Source: Prolixibacteraceae bacterium (lineage in GTDB: Bacteria > Bacteroidota > Bacteroidia > Bacteroidales > Prolixibacteraceae). From it: a DNA stretch of 58,461 nt. Shown here one piece after another: positions 1-8,700 of this stretch. Both the position numbers and the translations under genes were made by a program. Location of the stretch: NCBI GenBank assembly GCA_023228025.1, contig JALOCD010000007.1, positions 1 to 58,461 of the forward strand. Reading direction: 5' to 3'. How positions within the stretch are numbered: position 1 is the first letter of the stretch; the number at the start of each line of letters is the position of its first letter. The notes beneath the pieces were generated by a model that worked only from the letters and a program-made list of their open reading frames with translations, did no database searches and was not told the origin of the DNA.

Positions 1-966
1 TATTCCGTCAGCCCCAATATCTATTCTTATAAATTAGAGGGATCAGATTCCGACTGGACTTTAGTAAAAGGGAGTAATGTCGTCCTGCAAAATCTTCCCA
101 AAGGAAATTATTCATTTATGCTTCGGGCCAGAAAACCTGCTTCCGCCTGGAGTGAACCCATCAAATTCGGGATTGAGGTAAGGGCAACCATTTGGCAGCA
201 TCCATTGTTTTATTTTATTGTCATATTATTCATCACCGGAATTGCTTTCCTTCTTGTATTGAGGAGAAAAAACCTGGAACTGCGTAGACGTCAGATGGAA
301 CATCAGATGATATTGCTGGAGCAAAAATCACTTCAAGCCATGATGAACCCTCATTTTATTTTTAACTCCCTGGGCTCAATTCAAAACTATCTTCTCCACA
401 ACAAGGCGAATGAAGCTGGCATTTACCTCTCTCAATTTGCAAGATTGATCAGACAAAATCTGAATGCCATAGATACTTCAACAGTCGATCTCGAAGAGGA
501 GGTTGATCGTTTAAGAAACTACCTTGATCTTGAGATATTGCGGATGGGTAATAAATTCACCTATTCTATTGAGATTGACGAGGCTGTTGAGTCTGATGAT
601 GTTTTAATCCCTTCCATGATCATTCAACCTTTTGTCGAAAACTCAATCTGGCACGGCATAGCCAACATTGAAGGGAATGGCTTCATTGGCATCAAATTCC
701 AGCTAAAAGATGAAAAATCACTCAAAATAATCGTTGAAGATTCCGGTATCGGCATCCAAAACGCCGAGAAATATGTTTCGCAAAGTGATAAGCATTTGCA
801 TTTAGGCATGACCATCACCCGAAAAAGACTGGAACTTCTCAGTCAAAAGTATGGGGTTGAAACGAGCGTTAACTACAGGGAAAGATCTCCTGGAATGCAA
901 AATCCCGGAACAGTTGTTGAAATTACCGTACCACTACTCTTTGGAAAATCAGAAATTCGTTCCTGA
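1..966 (+). CDS. LytS-type sensor histidine kinase, 3' part
   Basis: The frame is open from the left edge of the window, so the 5' end is missing; 321 residues are visible. Visible residues 1-60 look like the end of a Y_Y_Y domain (YKLEGSDSDW, then LPKGNYSF), the beta-sandwich that closes the periplasmic sensor of Bacteroidota kinases. One membrane helix follows at about 67-88, then a short coiled coil and a His_kinase (PF06580) domain with the H-box MNPHFIFNSLGSIQNYL. The ATPase part shows the N-box QPFVENSIWHGI and the G-box DSGIGI. Such kinases normally phosphorylate a LytTR response regulator, but none lies downstream here, so the partner is either upstream of the window or elsewhere. The family is clear; the ligand cannot be told. 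Confidence 0.9.
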   Translation, partial: YSVSPNIYSYKLEGSDSDWTLVKGSNVVLQNLPKGNYSFMLRARKPASAWSEPIKFGIEVRATIWQHPLFYFIVILFITGIAFLLVLRRKNLELRRRQMEHQMILLEQKSLQAMMNPHFIFNSLGSIQNYLLHNKANEAGIYLSQFARLIRQNLNAIDTSTVDLEEEVDRLRNYLDLEILRMGNKFTYSIEIDEAVESDDVLIPSMIIQPFVENSIWHGIANIEGNGFIGIKFQLKDEKSLKIIVEDSGIGIQNAEKYVSQSDKHLHLGMTITRKRLELLSQKYGVETSVNYRERSPGMQNPGTVVEITVPLLFGKSEIRS

Positions 967-1287
967 GCCGCTGCCGTTCAATAAGCGAAATATCCCTTTC
1001 CTACATCCAACCGCTCCATTGGCTCAATATCAAATTTTCATTTTTGGACAATTTATACTATTGTGTCAGTATGCCTGTCGATTTTGACGTTTTCTACAGG
1101 TTACTTTCTGCTTTACCAAACCACCCAACTTTAGGAGATTATTTGATCCCTATTTAATGAAGTACTTAGATCGAGCAGAGGCAAAAGCCAAAGCTCTCTA
1201 AGTGGCTTCATTGATCCAAACAACCGTTTCATTTATTGTCTTCCACTTTTTCCTATATTTGTACATCACTTCAACTATTAACAAATC
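967..1287. other. Non-coding stretch, no recognisable gene
   Basis: There is no convincing gene between the kinase and the small ORF at 1288. The open frames here (for example a 28-codon one at 1071) resemble nothing I know and overlap each other. The stretch may be decayed sequence. Confidence 0.5.
1254..1261 (+). promoter_or_regulatory. Bacteroidota -7 box (TATATTTG) upstream of small ORF
   Basis: The octamer TATATTTG fits the Bacteroidota consensus TAnnTTTG. It lies 26 bases upstream of the ATG at 1288. A possible -33 TTG sits at 1236-1238, but its spacing of 15 is short. Predicted only from the motif. Confidence 0.45.
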
Positions 1288-1443
1288 ATGGCGACAATCA
1301 AATCCAAGAAGCTGGTTGGCGGCGATCTGGCCATTTTGGCAGGAGAGCAATGGGCCTATCTTATGGCAAACATAGTTTCACTGGGACTTTCGCTTTTGCT
1401 GCTAAAATTCATGTATGACCGAAAGATCTTCCTTAAAGCATAG
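1288..1443 (+). CDS. Small single-pass membrane protein (51 aa), hypothetical
   Basis: A 51-codon frame runs from ATG 1288 to TAG 1441-1443. It begins MATIKSKKLVGGDLA, continues through a hydrophobic segment at about residues 24-42 (YLMANIVSLGLSLLLLKFMY) and ends with the basic tail DRKIFLKA. Positive charges at both ends with one clear helix look like a real small membrane protein, and a TATATTTG promoter box lies 26 bases upstream. I do not recognise the family. It stands alone between a kinase and a glycosidase gene, so context gives no function. The alternative is a chance ORF; the coherent composition and the promoter box argue for a gene, but only moderately. Confidence 0.45.
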   Translation: MATIKSKKLVGGDLAILAGEQWAYLMANIVSLGLSLLLLKFMYDRKIFLKA

Positions 1444-1820
1444 TTACCGGTGCTAAATGAATCTCACTTGTTGTCTGCGGAATACTGGCAACAACTACTC
1501 TACTTTTGCTAAAAGCCGAGTCTGCGCCAGTAGATTACAGATTAAAATTATCGAACACAGGATCAATGAATATTATATAAATTTCATTCCCAATTACTTA
1601 ACCTTAGTAGAAAATACGTCATGTGCAGAAAATTATCCTTAATTACCTTATTAAAAGTCTTTACAAGATAACATTAACAGAGGCTACAACGGAATAAGAT
1701 AATAAGGTTAGATTCAATTTCAGGATTGTTTTCTACTAAGGTCGGTTGAAAAAATAAGGTTTATATTATCGAATTTTGCTCCTTTAAAAATCAACAATCG
1801 ACATCAACTATTATTCAACA
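1444..1820. other. AT-rich intergenic region with long-range inverted repeat
   Basis: No gene is seen. A perfect 13-base inverted repeat (CCTTAGTAGAAAA at 1602-1614 with its complement at 1729-1741) encloses 114 bases, and several related words (ATAAGGTT, CCTTATTA) lie between and just after the arms. This is the leader region of the GH92 gene. Confidence 0.6.
1602..1741. repeat. 13-bp perfect inverted repeat upstream of GH92 gene
   Basis: CCTTAGTAGAAAA (1602-1614) and TTTTCTACTAAGG (1729-1741) are exact reverse complements. The distance is long for an operator but would suit a structured leader RNA or the ends of a small degenerate element. Confidence 0.6.
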
Positions 1821-4745
1821 ATGAACAAATTACTACTACAACGAACAATTCTTCTCCTTCTCCCCTTCTCATTGGGACTCCAGGTGTCTGCTGAGTCCCG
1901 CACAACCGACTATACCAAAAATGTAAATCTTTTTATCGGGACCTTCCGGGATGGACAGACCTTTCCGGGCGCTTGCTACCCTTTCGGGAGCATCCAACTA
2001 AGCCCGGATACCCGGAAAGAGGGGTCGCTTGCCTGTGGTGGGTACTACTACCCCGATTCAATGATCCTGGGGTTCTCCCACACACACCTGAGCGGCGTAG
2101 GTGAACCGGAATACCGCGATGTGTTGTTCATGCCGAATGTCGGAAAAATCCGGTTACAATCGGGGAAAGAGGAGGTGAAGGGCACCGGATATCAATCCTC
2201 GTACGACCACAAAGATGAAAAAGCCGTTCCCGGTTACTATTCCGTGTTGCTGAAAGATTACAATGTGAAAGCTGAACTGACGGTTACAAGCCGCGCAGGA
2301 TTCCACCGCTACACCTTCCCAAAAAGCGACAGCGCCAGGGTGATCATAGATCTGACTCACCCCGGAGGGGCAGAGGATCTGATCATTACCAAGGTTTCCG
2401 ACCACGAAATTGAAGGTCTCCGACGTTCGCATGGTTGGGCATGGGACCAGTATATCTATTTTGTGGCGGAGTTTTCCAAGCCGTTCAAATCTTTTGAAAT
2501 AGCAAAAAACGATACACTATTGGGAAATGCGACTTCCAGCCGCGGTAAAAATATCAAGGGAGTCGCAACATTCGCTACTAGTGAGAAAGAGGCGCTACTT
2601 GTTAAAGTGGGCATCTCTGCAGTCAGTTGTGATGGCGCCAGAAAAAACCTAAAATCCGAAATTCCGGGTTGGAACTTTGATGAAATCGCTATCCAGGCCG
2701 GGAAAGCCTGGAACAAAGAGCTGGGCCGTATTGAAGTAACCGGTGGCAGGGAGGACGACCGGGTTCAGTTTTACACCTCCATGTACCGGTTGTGCATTTC
2801 GCCTAACCTATTCATGGATGTCGATGGCCGCTACCGCGGAGTCGATCACCAGGTTCATCTCGCGAAAGGGTTTGTAAATTATACGGTATTCTCACTGTGG
2901 GATACTTTTAGGGCCTTTCATCCCCTATTCACCATCATCGACCAGAAAAGGAGTATGGATTTCATCCGTACCCTTTTGCAAATTTATGACGATGGAGGCC
3001 GATTGCCCATGTGGCCACTCGCCGGGAATTACACTGATGACATGCTTGGTTACCACTCCATTCCGGTTATCGCCGATGCCTACCTGAAGGGTATTCGTGG
3101 TTATGACACCATTAAGGCGTTCACCGCAATGAAACACAGCGCAGAAATGGACAAACTTGGCTTAAAATACTACAAACAAATAGGGTTCCTCCCCTGTGAT
3201 CACCGGGCGGAATCTGTCTCCAAGACATTGGAATACTGTTACGACGACTGGTGTATCTCACAGGTTGCCAAAGCAATGGGCGCAAAGGAAGATTATGCAA
3301 ACTTCCACCAACGCGCCCATAATTTCGAGAATGTCTATGATGCGTCTAGCGGTTTTATGCGAGGAAAAGCAATGGACAGAAGCTGGTTAACACCTTTCGA
3401 TCCCAAAATCAATTCTGCCTATTCTGAAGGGAATGCCTACCAGTATATGTTTGTCCCGCACGACGTGGATGGCTTAAAGAAGCTGATGGGAGGGGATAAA
3501 AAATTCGCCGTCTGGCTGGATACCCTCTTTTTTATGCCGTCCAAGGATCCGCTGAAAATCGGGGAGTACTGGCACGGAAATGAGCCGGGGCACCATCTTC
3601 CCTACCTCTATGATTATGTTGGGGAAGCATGGAAAACCCAATTCCTGACCCATAAGATCCTGACCCAACTCTACCGGAACAAACACGATGGATTGGCAGG
3701 CAACGAAGACTGCGGCCAGATGTCGGCCTGGTATATCTTGAGCTCACTCGGGTTTTACCCCGTTTCGCCAGGACAGAAAATCTATGCCATTGGATCTCCC
3801 CTTTTCAAGACAGCCACCGTACATTTGGAGAATGGAAAATCAATTGTCATCCGTACTAAAAATGGTTCTCCAGAAAACTATTACATTCAATCTGCCACCT
3901 TCAATGGCAAAAACTATCCCAACTCCTTCCTTAATCACGATGATCTGATGAAAGGAGCTGAACTCACCTTTACCATGGGAGCTTCACCCAACAAAAACTG
4001 GGCGCAAAAACCTGAAAACAGGCCTTATTCCGAGAATGGCGAAGGTGTAACCAAACTGCCATATTTGGCCTCAGGCAATCAGTTATTTCTCCAATCCACA
4101 AGGATATCCCTGGCTTGCGAAACCGATGGCGCCGAAATACGATATACCTTGAATGGCGCTGAACCAAACAAAAATTCAGATTTGTACCATTCACCGATCG
4201 ATATCGAAAAGACAACCTTGCTTAAGATGAAGGCCTATCATTCAGACCTGATGACTAGTACTCCCGTGGAGATTCTAATAAAAAAGGCTGAGTTGAACGA
4301 TGCCATCCTTATCTCTGACCTTCTTCCCGGATTGGCCTACGATTACTTCGAGCGGTTCTTTGTCCAGGCCACGGACCTCGAACTGGTCAAACCGCTTTCA
4401 AACGGGGTGACACAAAATTTCAACATCCAAATGGCCAGAGTGCCCAGCTATTTCGGGTTGTGGTTCAGGGGGTATATCAAAGTCCCCCAGGATGGCCTTT
4501 ATACTTTCCATCTTTCTTCAAACGATGGAAGTCATCTCTATATAGATGGAAAAGAGCTGATCGAAAATGACGGCAACCATGCGATGGTGGAAGAGCCCGG
4601 TTGTGTTGGTCTTAAAGCCGGATACCATTCCATCGAAGTACAGTACATGCAATGCGGCGGTGGAAAAGGATTAAAAGTGAGCTGGGAAGGGCCAGGAATC
4701 AAAAAAGCGGAGATACCGGCTTCAGTACTGTTCAGAAAGCAATAA
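1821..4745 (+). CDS. GH92 family alpha-mannosidase with C-terminal CHB_HEX-like and PA14 domains
   Basis: This 974-residue secreted enzyme begins with a signal peptide (MNKLLLQRTILLLLPFSLGL, cleavage probably after VSA). Residues ~30-740 form a GH92 module, the calcium-dependent exo-alpha-mannosidase family that trims N-glycans and other mannosides. The hallmark motifs are HGNEPGHHLPYLYDYVG (~583) and AGNEDCGQMSAWYILSS (~626), which in the family carry the catalytic Glu and Asp. After it come a chitobiase C-terminal-like beta-sandwich (~755-830, EIRYTLNGAEP) and a PA14 domain (~835-970, GLWFRGYIKVPQDGLYTFHL), both probably carbohydrate-binding. Typical GH92 proteins are about 750 residues, so the extra 220 are the two appended domains. 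No SusCD pair or other glycosidase adjoins it. It likely acts in the periplasm or at the surface. Family certain; linkage specificity unknown. Confidence 0.95.
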   Translation: MNKLLLQRTILLLLPFSLGLQVSAESRTTDYTKNVNLFIGTFRDGQTFPGACYPFGSIQLSPDTRKEGSLACGGYYYPDSMILGFSHTHLSGVGEPEYRDVLFMPNVGKIRLQSGKEEVKGTGYQSSYDHKDEKAVPGYYSVLLKDYNVKAELTVTSRAGFHRYTFPKSDSARVIIDLTHPGGAEDLIITKVSDHEIEGLRRSHGWAWDQYIYFVAEFSKPFKSFEIAKNDTLLGNATSSRGKNIKGVATFATSEKEALLVKVGISAVSCDGARKNLKSEIPGWNFDEIAIQAGKAWNKELGRIEVTGGREDDRVQFYTSMYRLCISPNLFMDVDGRYRGVDHQVHLAKGFVNYTVFSLWDTFRAFHPLFTIIDQKRSMDFIRTLLQIYDDGGRLPMWPLAGNYTDDMLGYHSIPVIADAYLKGIRGYDTIKAFTAMKHSAEMDKLGLKYYKQIGFLPCDHRAESVSKTLEYCYDDWCISQVAKAMGAKEDYANFHQRAHNFENVYDASSGFMRGKAMDRSWLTPFDPKINSAYSEGNAYQYMFVPHDVDGLKKLMGGDKKFAVWLDTLFFMPSKDPLKIGEYWHGNEPGHHLPYLYDYVGEAWKTQFLTHKILTQLYRNKHDGLAGNEDCGQMSAWYILSSLGFYPVSPGQKIYAIGSPLFKTATVHLENGKSIVIRTKNGSPENYYIQSATFNGKNYPNSFLNHDDLMKGAELTFTMGASPNKNWAQKPENRPYSENGEGVTKLPYLASGNQLFLQSTRISLACETDGAEIRYTLNGAEPNKNSDLYHSPIDIEKTTLLKMKAYHSDLMTSTPVEILIKKAELNDAILISDLLPGLAYDYFERFFVQATDLELVKPLSNGVTQNFNIQMARVPSYFGLWFRGYIKVPQDGLYTFHLSSNDGSHLYIDGKELIENDGNHAMVEEPGCVGLKAGYHSIEVQYMQCGGGKGLKVSWEGPGIKKAEIPASVLFRKQ

Positions 4746-4777
4746 GGATTGTTCAATTTCTTTCAAATCAGAATTTT

Positions 4778-4853
4778 CTTTGTGATACCTTTGTGATTTA
4801 GTGGCGATTTTTTTCTTGCCACAAAGGCACTAAAGCACAAAGGTGTCACAAAG
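4778..4853. repeat. 26-bp imperfect palindrome between convergent genes
   Basis: Left arm 4778-4803 and right arm 4828-4853 pair at 24 of 26 positions (one of the two exceptions is a G-T wobble). Both arms are built from the word CTTTGTG/CACAAAG, repeated within each arm. The 24-base loop contains a T-run. It lies between the GH92 stop and the stop of the convergent small lipoprotein gene, so it may serve as a transcription boundary. Confidence 0.7.
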
Positions 4854-4906
4854 AGCTTGGCTTAAATTCATGCATTGAAACTGAATGAAAAAATCTTGAC
4901 CGTTGA

Positions 4907-5212
4907 TTAGTTTTTGATGCGAACAAACTTACTTTCTTTCCCATTCGCTCTGAGAATCAATGAATCATTCCTAAAAAAGAAGATTCCTTTAAATGTCCAA
5001 CCATCATATCGGATGTAAATTGAGTCTTTTCTTGTAGCGTATTTATAACTCTTAAAATGCTCAAGATAATAAATTGAATCTCTTTGTATTCGGAAACTCG
5101 CATTTTCGCTGATAGACGGACCCCAGACTCCGATTAATGGAGAAAGCTTTTGAGGTGCAGAACAGAAACTTACCATAATGCATTCGAATGTCAGAAATAG
5201 GATCAATTTCAA
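4907..5212 (-). CDS. Small putative lipoprotein (101 aa), hypothetical
   Basis: The 101-residue product starts MKLILFLTFECIMVSFCSAP, a short hydrophobic leader with a possible lipobox ending at Cys18. The mature part has alternating beta-type segments: LIGVWGPSISENASFRIQ, SIYIRYDGWTFKGIFFF, SLILRANGKESKFVRI. The pattern of a stated limit, a unit of strands and 'GVWG...' recalls small lipocalin-like or heme-binding-type barrels of Bacteroidota, but I cannot assign a family. It faces the GH92 gene across a palindrome and lies downstream of trxA on the same strand, separated from it by a strong terminator, so it is probably transcribed alone. Confidence 0.55.
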   Translation of the reverse strand: MKLILFLTFECIMVSFCSAPQKLSPLIGVWGPSISENASFRIQRDSIYYLEHFKSYKYATRKDSIYIRYDGWTFKGIFFFRNDSLILRANGKESKFVRIKN

Positions 5213-5304
5213 TATAAATAAGGATGTAAAAAGCTAATGATACCCAAAGGTAAAGTAAAGTTACCCGATTTTGGCACATTTCCCAAATTTCTATTCCATG
5301 CAAC

Positions 5305-5333
5305 AAAAAACAGCCCTGAAAATTTCAGGGCTG
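5305..5333 (-). terminator. Intrinsic terminator of trxA
   Basis: An 11-bp perfect stem (CAGCCCTGAAA with TTTCAGGGCTG, 5311-5333) is followed on the minus strand by a run of six T. It lies 35 bases beyond the trxA stop. Confidence 0.9.
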
Positions 5334-5367
5334 CCTTTCTAAATTTTGTGGTCAAATCGATTTCTTG

Positions 5368-5685
5368 CTACAAAAGCGCATCAATTTTGGCGGCGAGGAT
5401 TGTTTTTGGAACGGCCCCTACCTGTTTGTCGGCGATATCGCCACCTTTAAAGAAGAGTATAGTAGGGATATTTCTGATTCCAAATCTTGCGGCTGTTCCG
5501 GGATTGGAGTCAACATCCATTTTTGTAATTACAGCACGATCTTTGTAATCGTCGGAAAGTTCACTTACCAGCGGACCTATCATCCTGCAAGGACCGCACC
5601 ATTCTGCCCAAAAATCAACCAAAACGGGTTTGTCAGATTGAAGGACAATCTCCTCAAAATTTGCATCAGTAACTTCAATGGTCAT
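5368..5685 (-). CDS. trxA: Thioredoxin
   Basis: This is a 105-residue classical thioredoxin, the usual length for the family. It carries the redox motif AEWCGPCRM at about residues 28-36 and the cis-proline loop RNIPTILFF at about 72-80. It reduces disulfides of cytosolic proteins such as ribonucleotide reductase and peroxidases, recycled by thioredoxin reductase. The ATG at 5683-5685 has a Bacteroidota -7 box about 40 bases upstream, and a strong terminator follows the stop, so it appears to be its own transcription unit just downstream of dnaE. Nothing is missing from the fold. Confidence 0.97.
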   Translation of the reverse strand: MTIEVTDANFEEIVLQSDKPVLVDFWAEWCGPCRMIGPLVSELSDDYKDRAVITKMDVDSNPGTAARFGIRNIPTILFFKGGDIADKQVGAVPKTILAAKIDALL

Positions 5686-5722
5686 GAGATATATTTTAAA
5701 ATTGAATATTGTATCGCGGTGA

Positions 5723-5730
5723 CAAAGGTA
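5723..5730 (-). promoter_or_regulatory. Bacteroidota -7 box (TACCTTTG) for trxA
   Basis: TACCTTTG on the minus strand matches TAnnTTTG. It lies 37 bases upstream of the trxA ATG, just inside the dnaE-trxA gap. No clear -33 TTTG was found. Confidence 0.6.
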
Positions 5731-5743
5731 TAAAATTACGGAA

Positions 5744-8700
5744 TTAATTTATACTAAAGTAAATTTCTGTCTGATTTTGCAAATAGCTTTTTAGTTGCTG
5801 GGTGAGCGTCACGCTCTTCGTTCTCGAAAACATCTGAACACTCGTATCAGTTTCCGGATCGACAAAATTGAAGCGCAGCGTGGTTTTCCCAATGTTATTG
5901 GTCAAAATATTCTCCAACTCTTCCAGTGTTTTTTCCTCCAATTTATCGATCGGAATCTCCAGCATAAGGTTGTCCGCTTTGGCTGCCAACTCTTCGAGCA
6001 GCTCCATTTTTGAAGGTTTGAATTCGAAGTCATTCCCTCCGCTCCAACGTTCGGATACCCGGCCCCGGACCAACAAAAACAGCCCTTTCTTGCAGAACTT
6101 GCTAAACGAGACATAGTCATTCCCAAACAGCATAATTTTGAGTGAGCCGTTGTAGTCGGTTAAAACCATGCTGGCAAAATTTTTCCCATTCTTGGAGATT
6201 CCCTCCTGGGCTTCCGTTACGATTCCGGCCATTATCAGATCCCGGTTTTTGAAGGCAAGCAGATCCGTGGTCAGGTCAGAAAAGGTAACCCCCTTCGTGC
6301 AATAACTGTTGATCTCCATTTTATACTCATCCAGCGGATGCGCGGAAAGATAGATGCCAATGAGATTTTTCTCCTTTTCCAGCGCTACGATGGTAGGCCA
6401 TTCCGGCACATTGGGAATGGCAGGAAGTTTGATGGAGATGGGTTGGATATCACCGAACAGGTTGGCCATGGAACCCGATTTCTCACTTTGAATCTTGTTG
6501 CCATATTTGATCAGGGCCTCAATAAAAGTGCTGCCATCACCGGTGTCGGCAAAAAACTGGGCCCTGTTCATTGTCTGAAAGCTATCAAAAGCGCCCGCCG
6601 CAGCCAGCCCCTCCAAATTCTTCTTGTTGGTGGATTGAAGATTTACCCGTTCGACCAGATCAAAAATGCTTTTGTAATCGCCATTCTGGTCCCTCTCCTT
6701 CAGAATATCGGCTACTGCCCCTGCTCCGACCCCCTTAATTGCGGTTAATCCGAAACGGAGCGCGCCATTTTTGTTGACAAAGAAGGAGGCCCTCGACTCA
6801 TTCACGTCCGGTCCGAGGACTTTCATGCCCATGTGGTTGCATTCGTCCATGAACAGCGAGATTTTGTCCGAATTCGAGAGGTTGCAGCTCAATACCGCAG
6901 CCATGAATTCAGATGGGTAGTGCGCTTTCAAATAGCCGGTCTGGTAAGCGATGAAGGCGTAACAGACGGAGTGGGATTTATTGAAAGCGTAAGAGGCGAA
7001 CGATTCCCAATCTTTCCATATCTTTTCGGAGAGTGAATCAGGAGCCCTGCCCATCGCTTTGCACCCCTCCACAAAAGGTATGTTTTGTTTACACCCTTCC
7101 TTGAACTTTACTTTGAGCTCGTCCATCATCTTCCGGTCCTTTTTCCCCATGGCCTTGCGAAGCGAATCAGACTGACCCCTGGTGAAATTGGCCAAGGCAC
7201 GGGCCTGAAGCATCACCTGCTCCTGATAGACAGTAATCCCGTATGTGTCTTTAAGATAGGTCTCCATCATGGGATGATCGTAGACCACCTCTTCGCGTTT
7301 GTGTTTCCTGTTGATATAGGATGGAATGTACTCCATCGGACCGGGACGGTACAAAGCATTCATGGCAACCAGATCTTCGAAGCAGTTGGATTGCAGCAAT
7401 TTGAGCCATTTTTTCATTCCAGCAGATTCGAACTGGAAAATAGCAGTCGTCTCTGCAGCGCTAAAAAGCTCGAATGTTTTGGCATCGTCCATGGGCAAAC
7501 GATCGATATCCAAATCTATCTTCCTGGTAAGTTTGATATTTTCGAGACACTCCTTGATGATGGAGAGGGTTTTTAGTCCCAGAAAGTCCATCTTCATCAA
7601 TCCTATCGACTCCACAAAGTGGCCGTCGTATTGGGTTGTGAGCAGATCTTCATCTTTGGTAGGCATGAGGGGAATATGCATGTCGAGCGGATCCCGCCCA
7701 ATGATGACCCCGCACGCATGAACGCCAAACTGCCTGACACAACCTTCGAGTGTGCCGGCAAACTTCAGCATTTGAACCACCATCGGGTTCAGCGAATTTT
7801 TCTCACGCTCCAAAAGCGGATTGGCGGCATAAGCTTCTTTCAGGGTAATCTTGGGTGTCTCGGGCACCAGCTTTGCAATGCGATCAGTCTCCGGCAGGGG
7901 AATACGCAGTACCCTGCCCACATCGCGGATCGCCATTTTTGCTGCCATCGTACCAAAAGTACAAATGTGTGCTACCCTGTCGCGGCCATATTTTTCCTTG
8001 ACCCAGTCGAGTACAAGCTGCCGGCCATCGTCGTCAAAATCTATGTCTATATCGGGCATGGAGATCCGGTCGGGATTGAGAAAACGTTCAAACAGCAGTT
8101 CATATTTGATTGGGTCCACATTGGTAATTCCAGTCGTGAAGGCCACCACGGAACCTGCGGCAGATCCCCGACCGGGACCAACGATCACACCCATTTCGCG
8201 GGCAGCATTGATAAAATCCTGAACGATGAGGAAGTAACCCGGGAAACCCATGGTCTTGATCACGTGAAGCTCGAAGTTGATCCGCTCGATCGTTTCGGGA
8301 TCAATCTGCTCTCCGTACCTCTCGAGGGCTCCTTTGTTCACCAGCGACTGAAGATAATCAGCTTCGAACTTTACCCGAAGAACTGATTCATATCCCCCCA
8401 TGCGATCGAAATCTTTCCCAAACTCCTCTTTAAGCTCATCTTCAGAGAATTTTAACCTGAATTCCTCAATGGTACCAAAACTTTCAGGAATCGGAAACTC
8501 AGGCATGATGGGTTTCGCATTCAATTCATAGAATTCCACCTTGTCGACAATCTCTTGCGTATTGGTTAGAACCTCTGGCAGATCTTCAAATAGTGTGTTC
8601 ATCTCTGCCGTGCTTTTGAGCCACTCCTCCTTTGTATATTTCATTCGGGAGGGATCGTCGAGATCCTTTCCTGTATTCAGACAGATCAGCAAATCATGGG

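Noticed and set aside
1071..1157. 28-codon ORF after the kinase gene
   Set aside because: Too short, no promoter box or recognisable sequence, and overlapping alternative frames look equally plausible.
5237..5733. Plus-strand ORFs of 103 and 122 codons over trxA
   Set aside because: They lie opposite the clear trxA gene and its terminator and show no family features.
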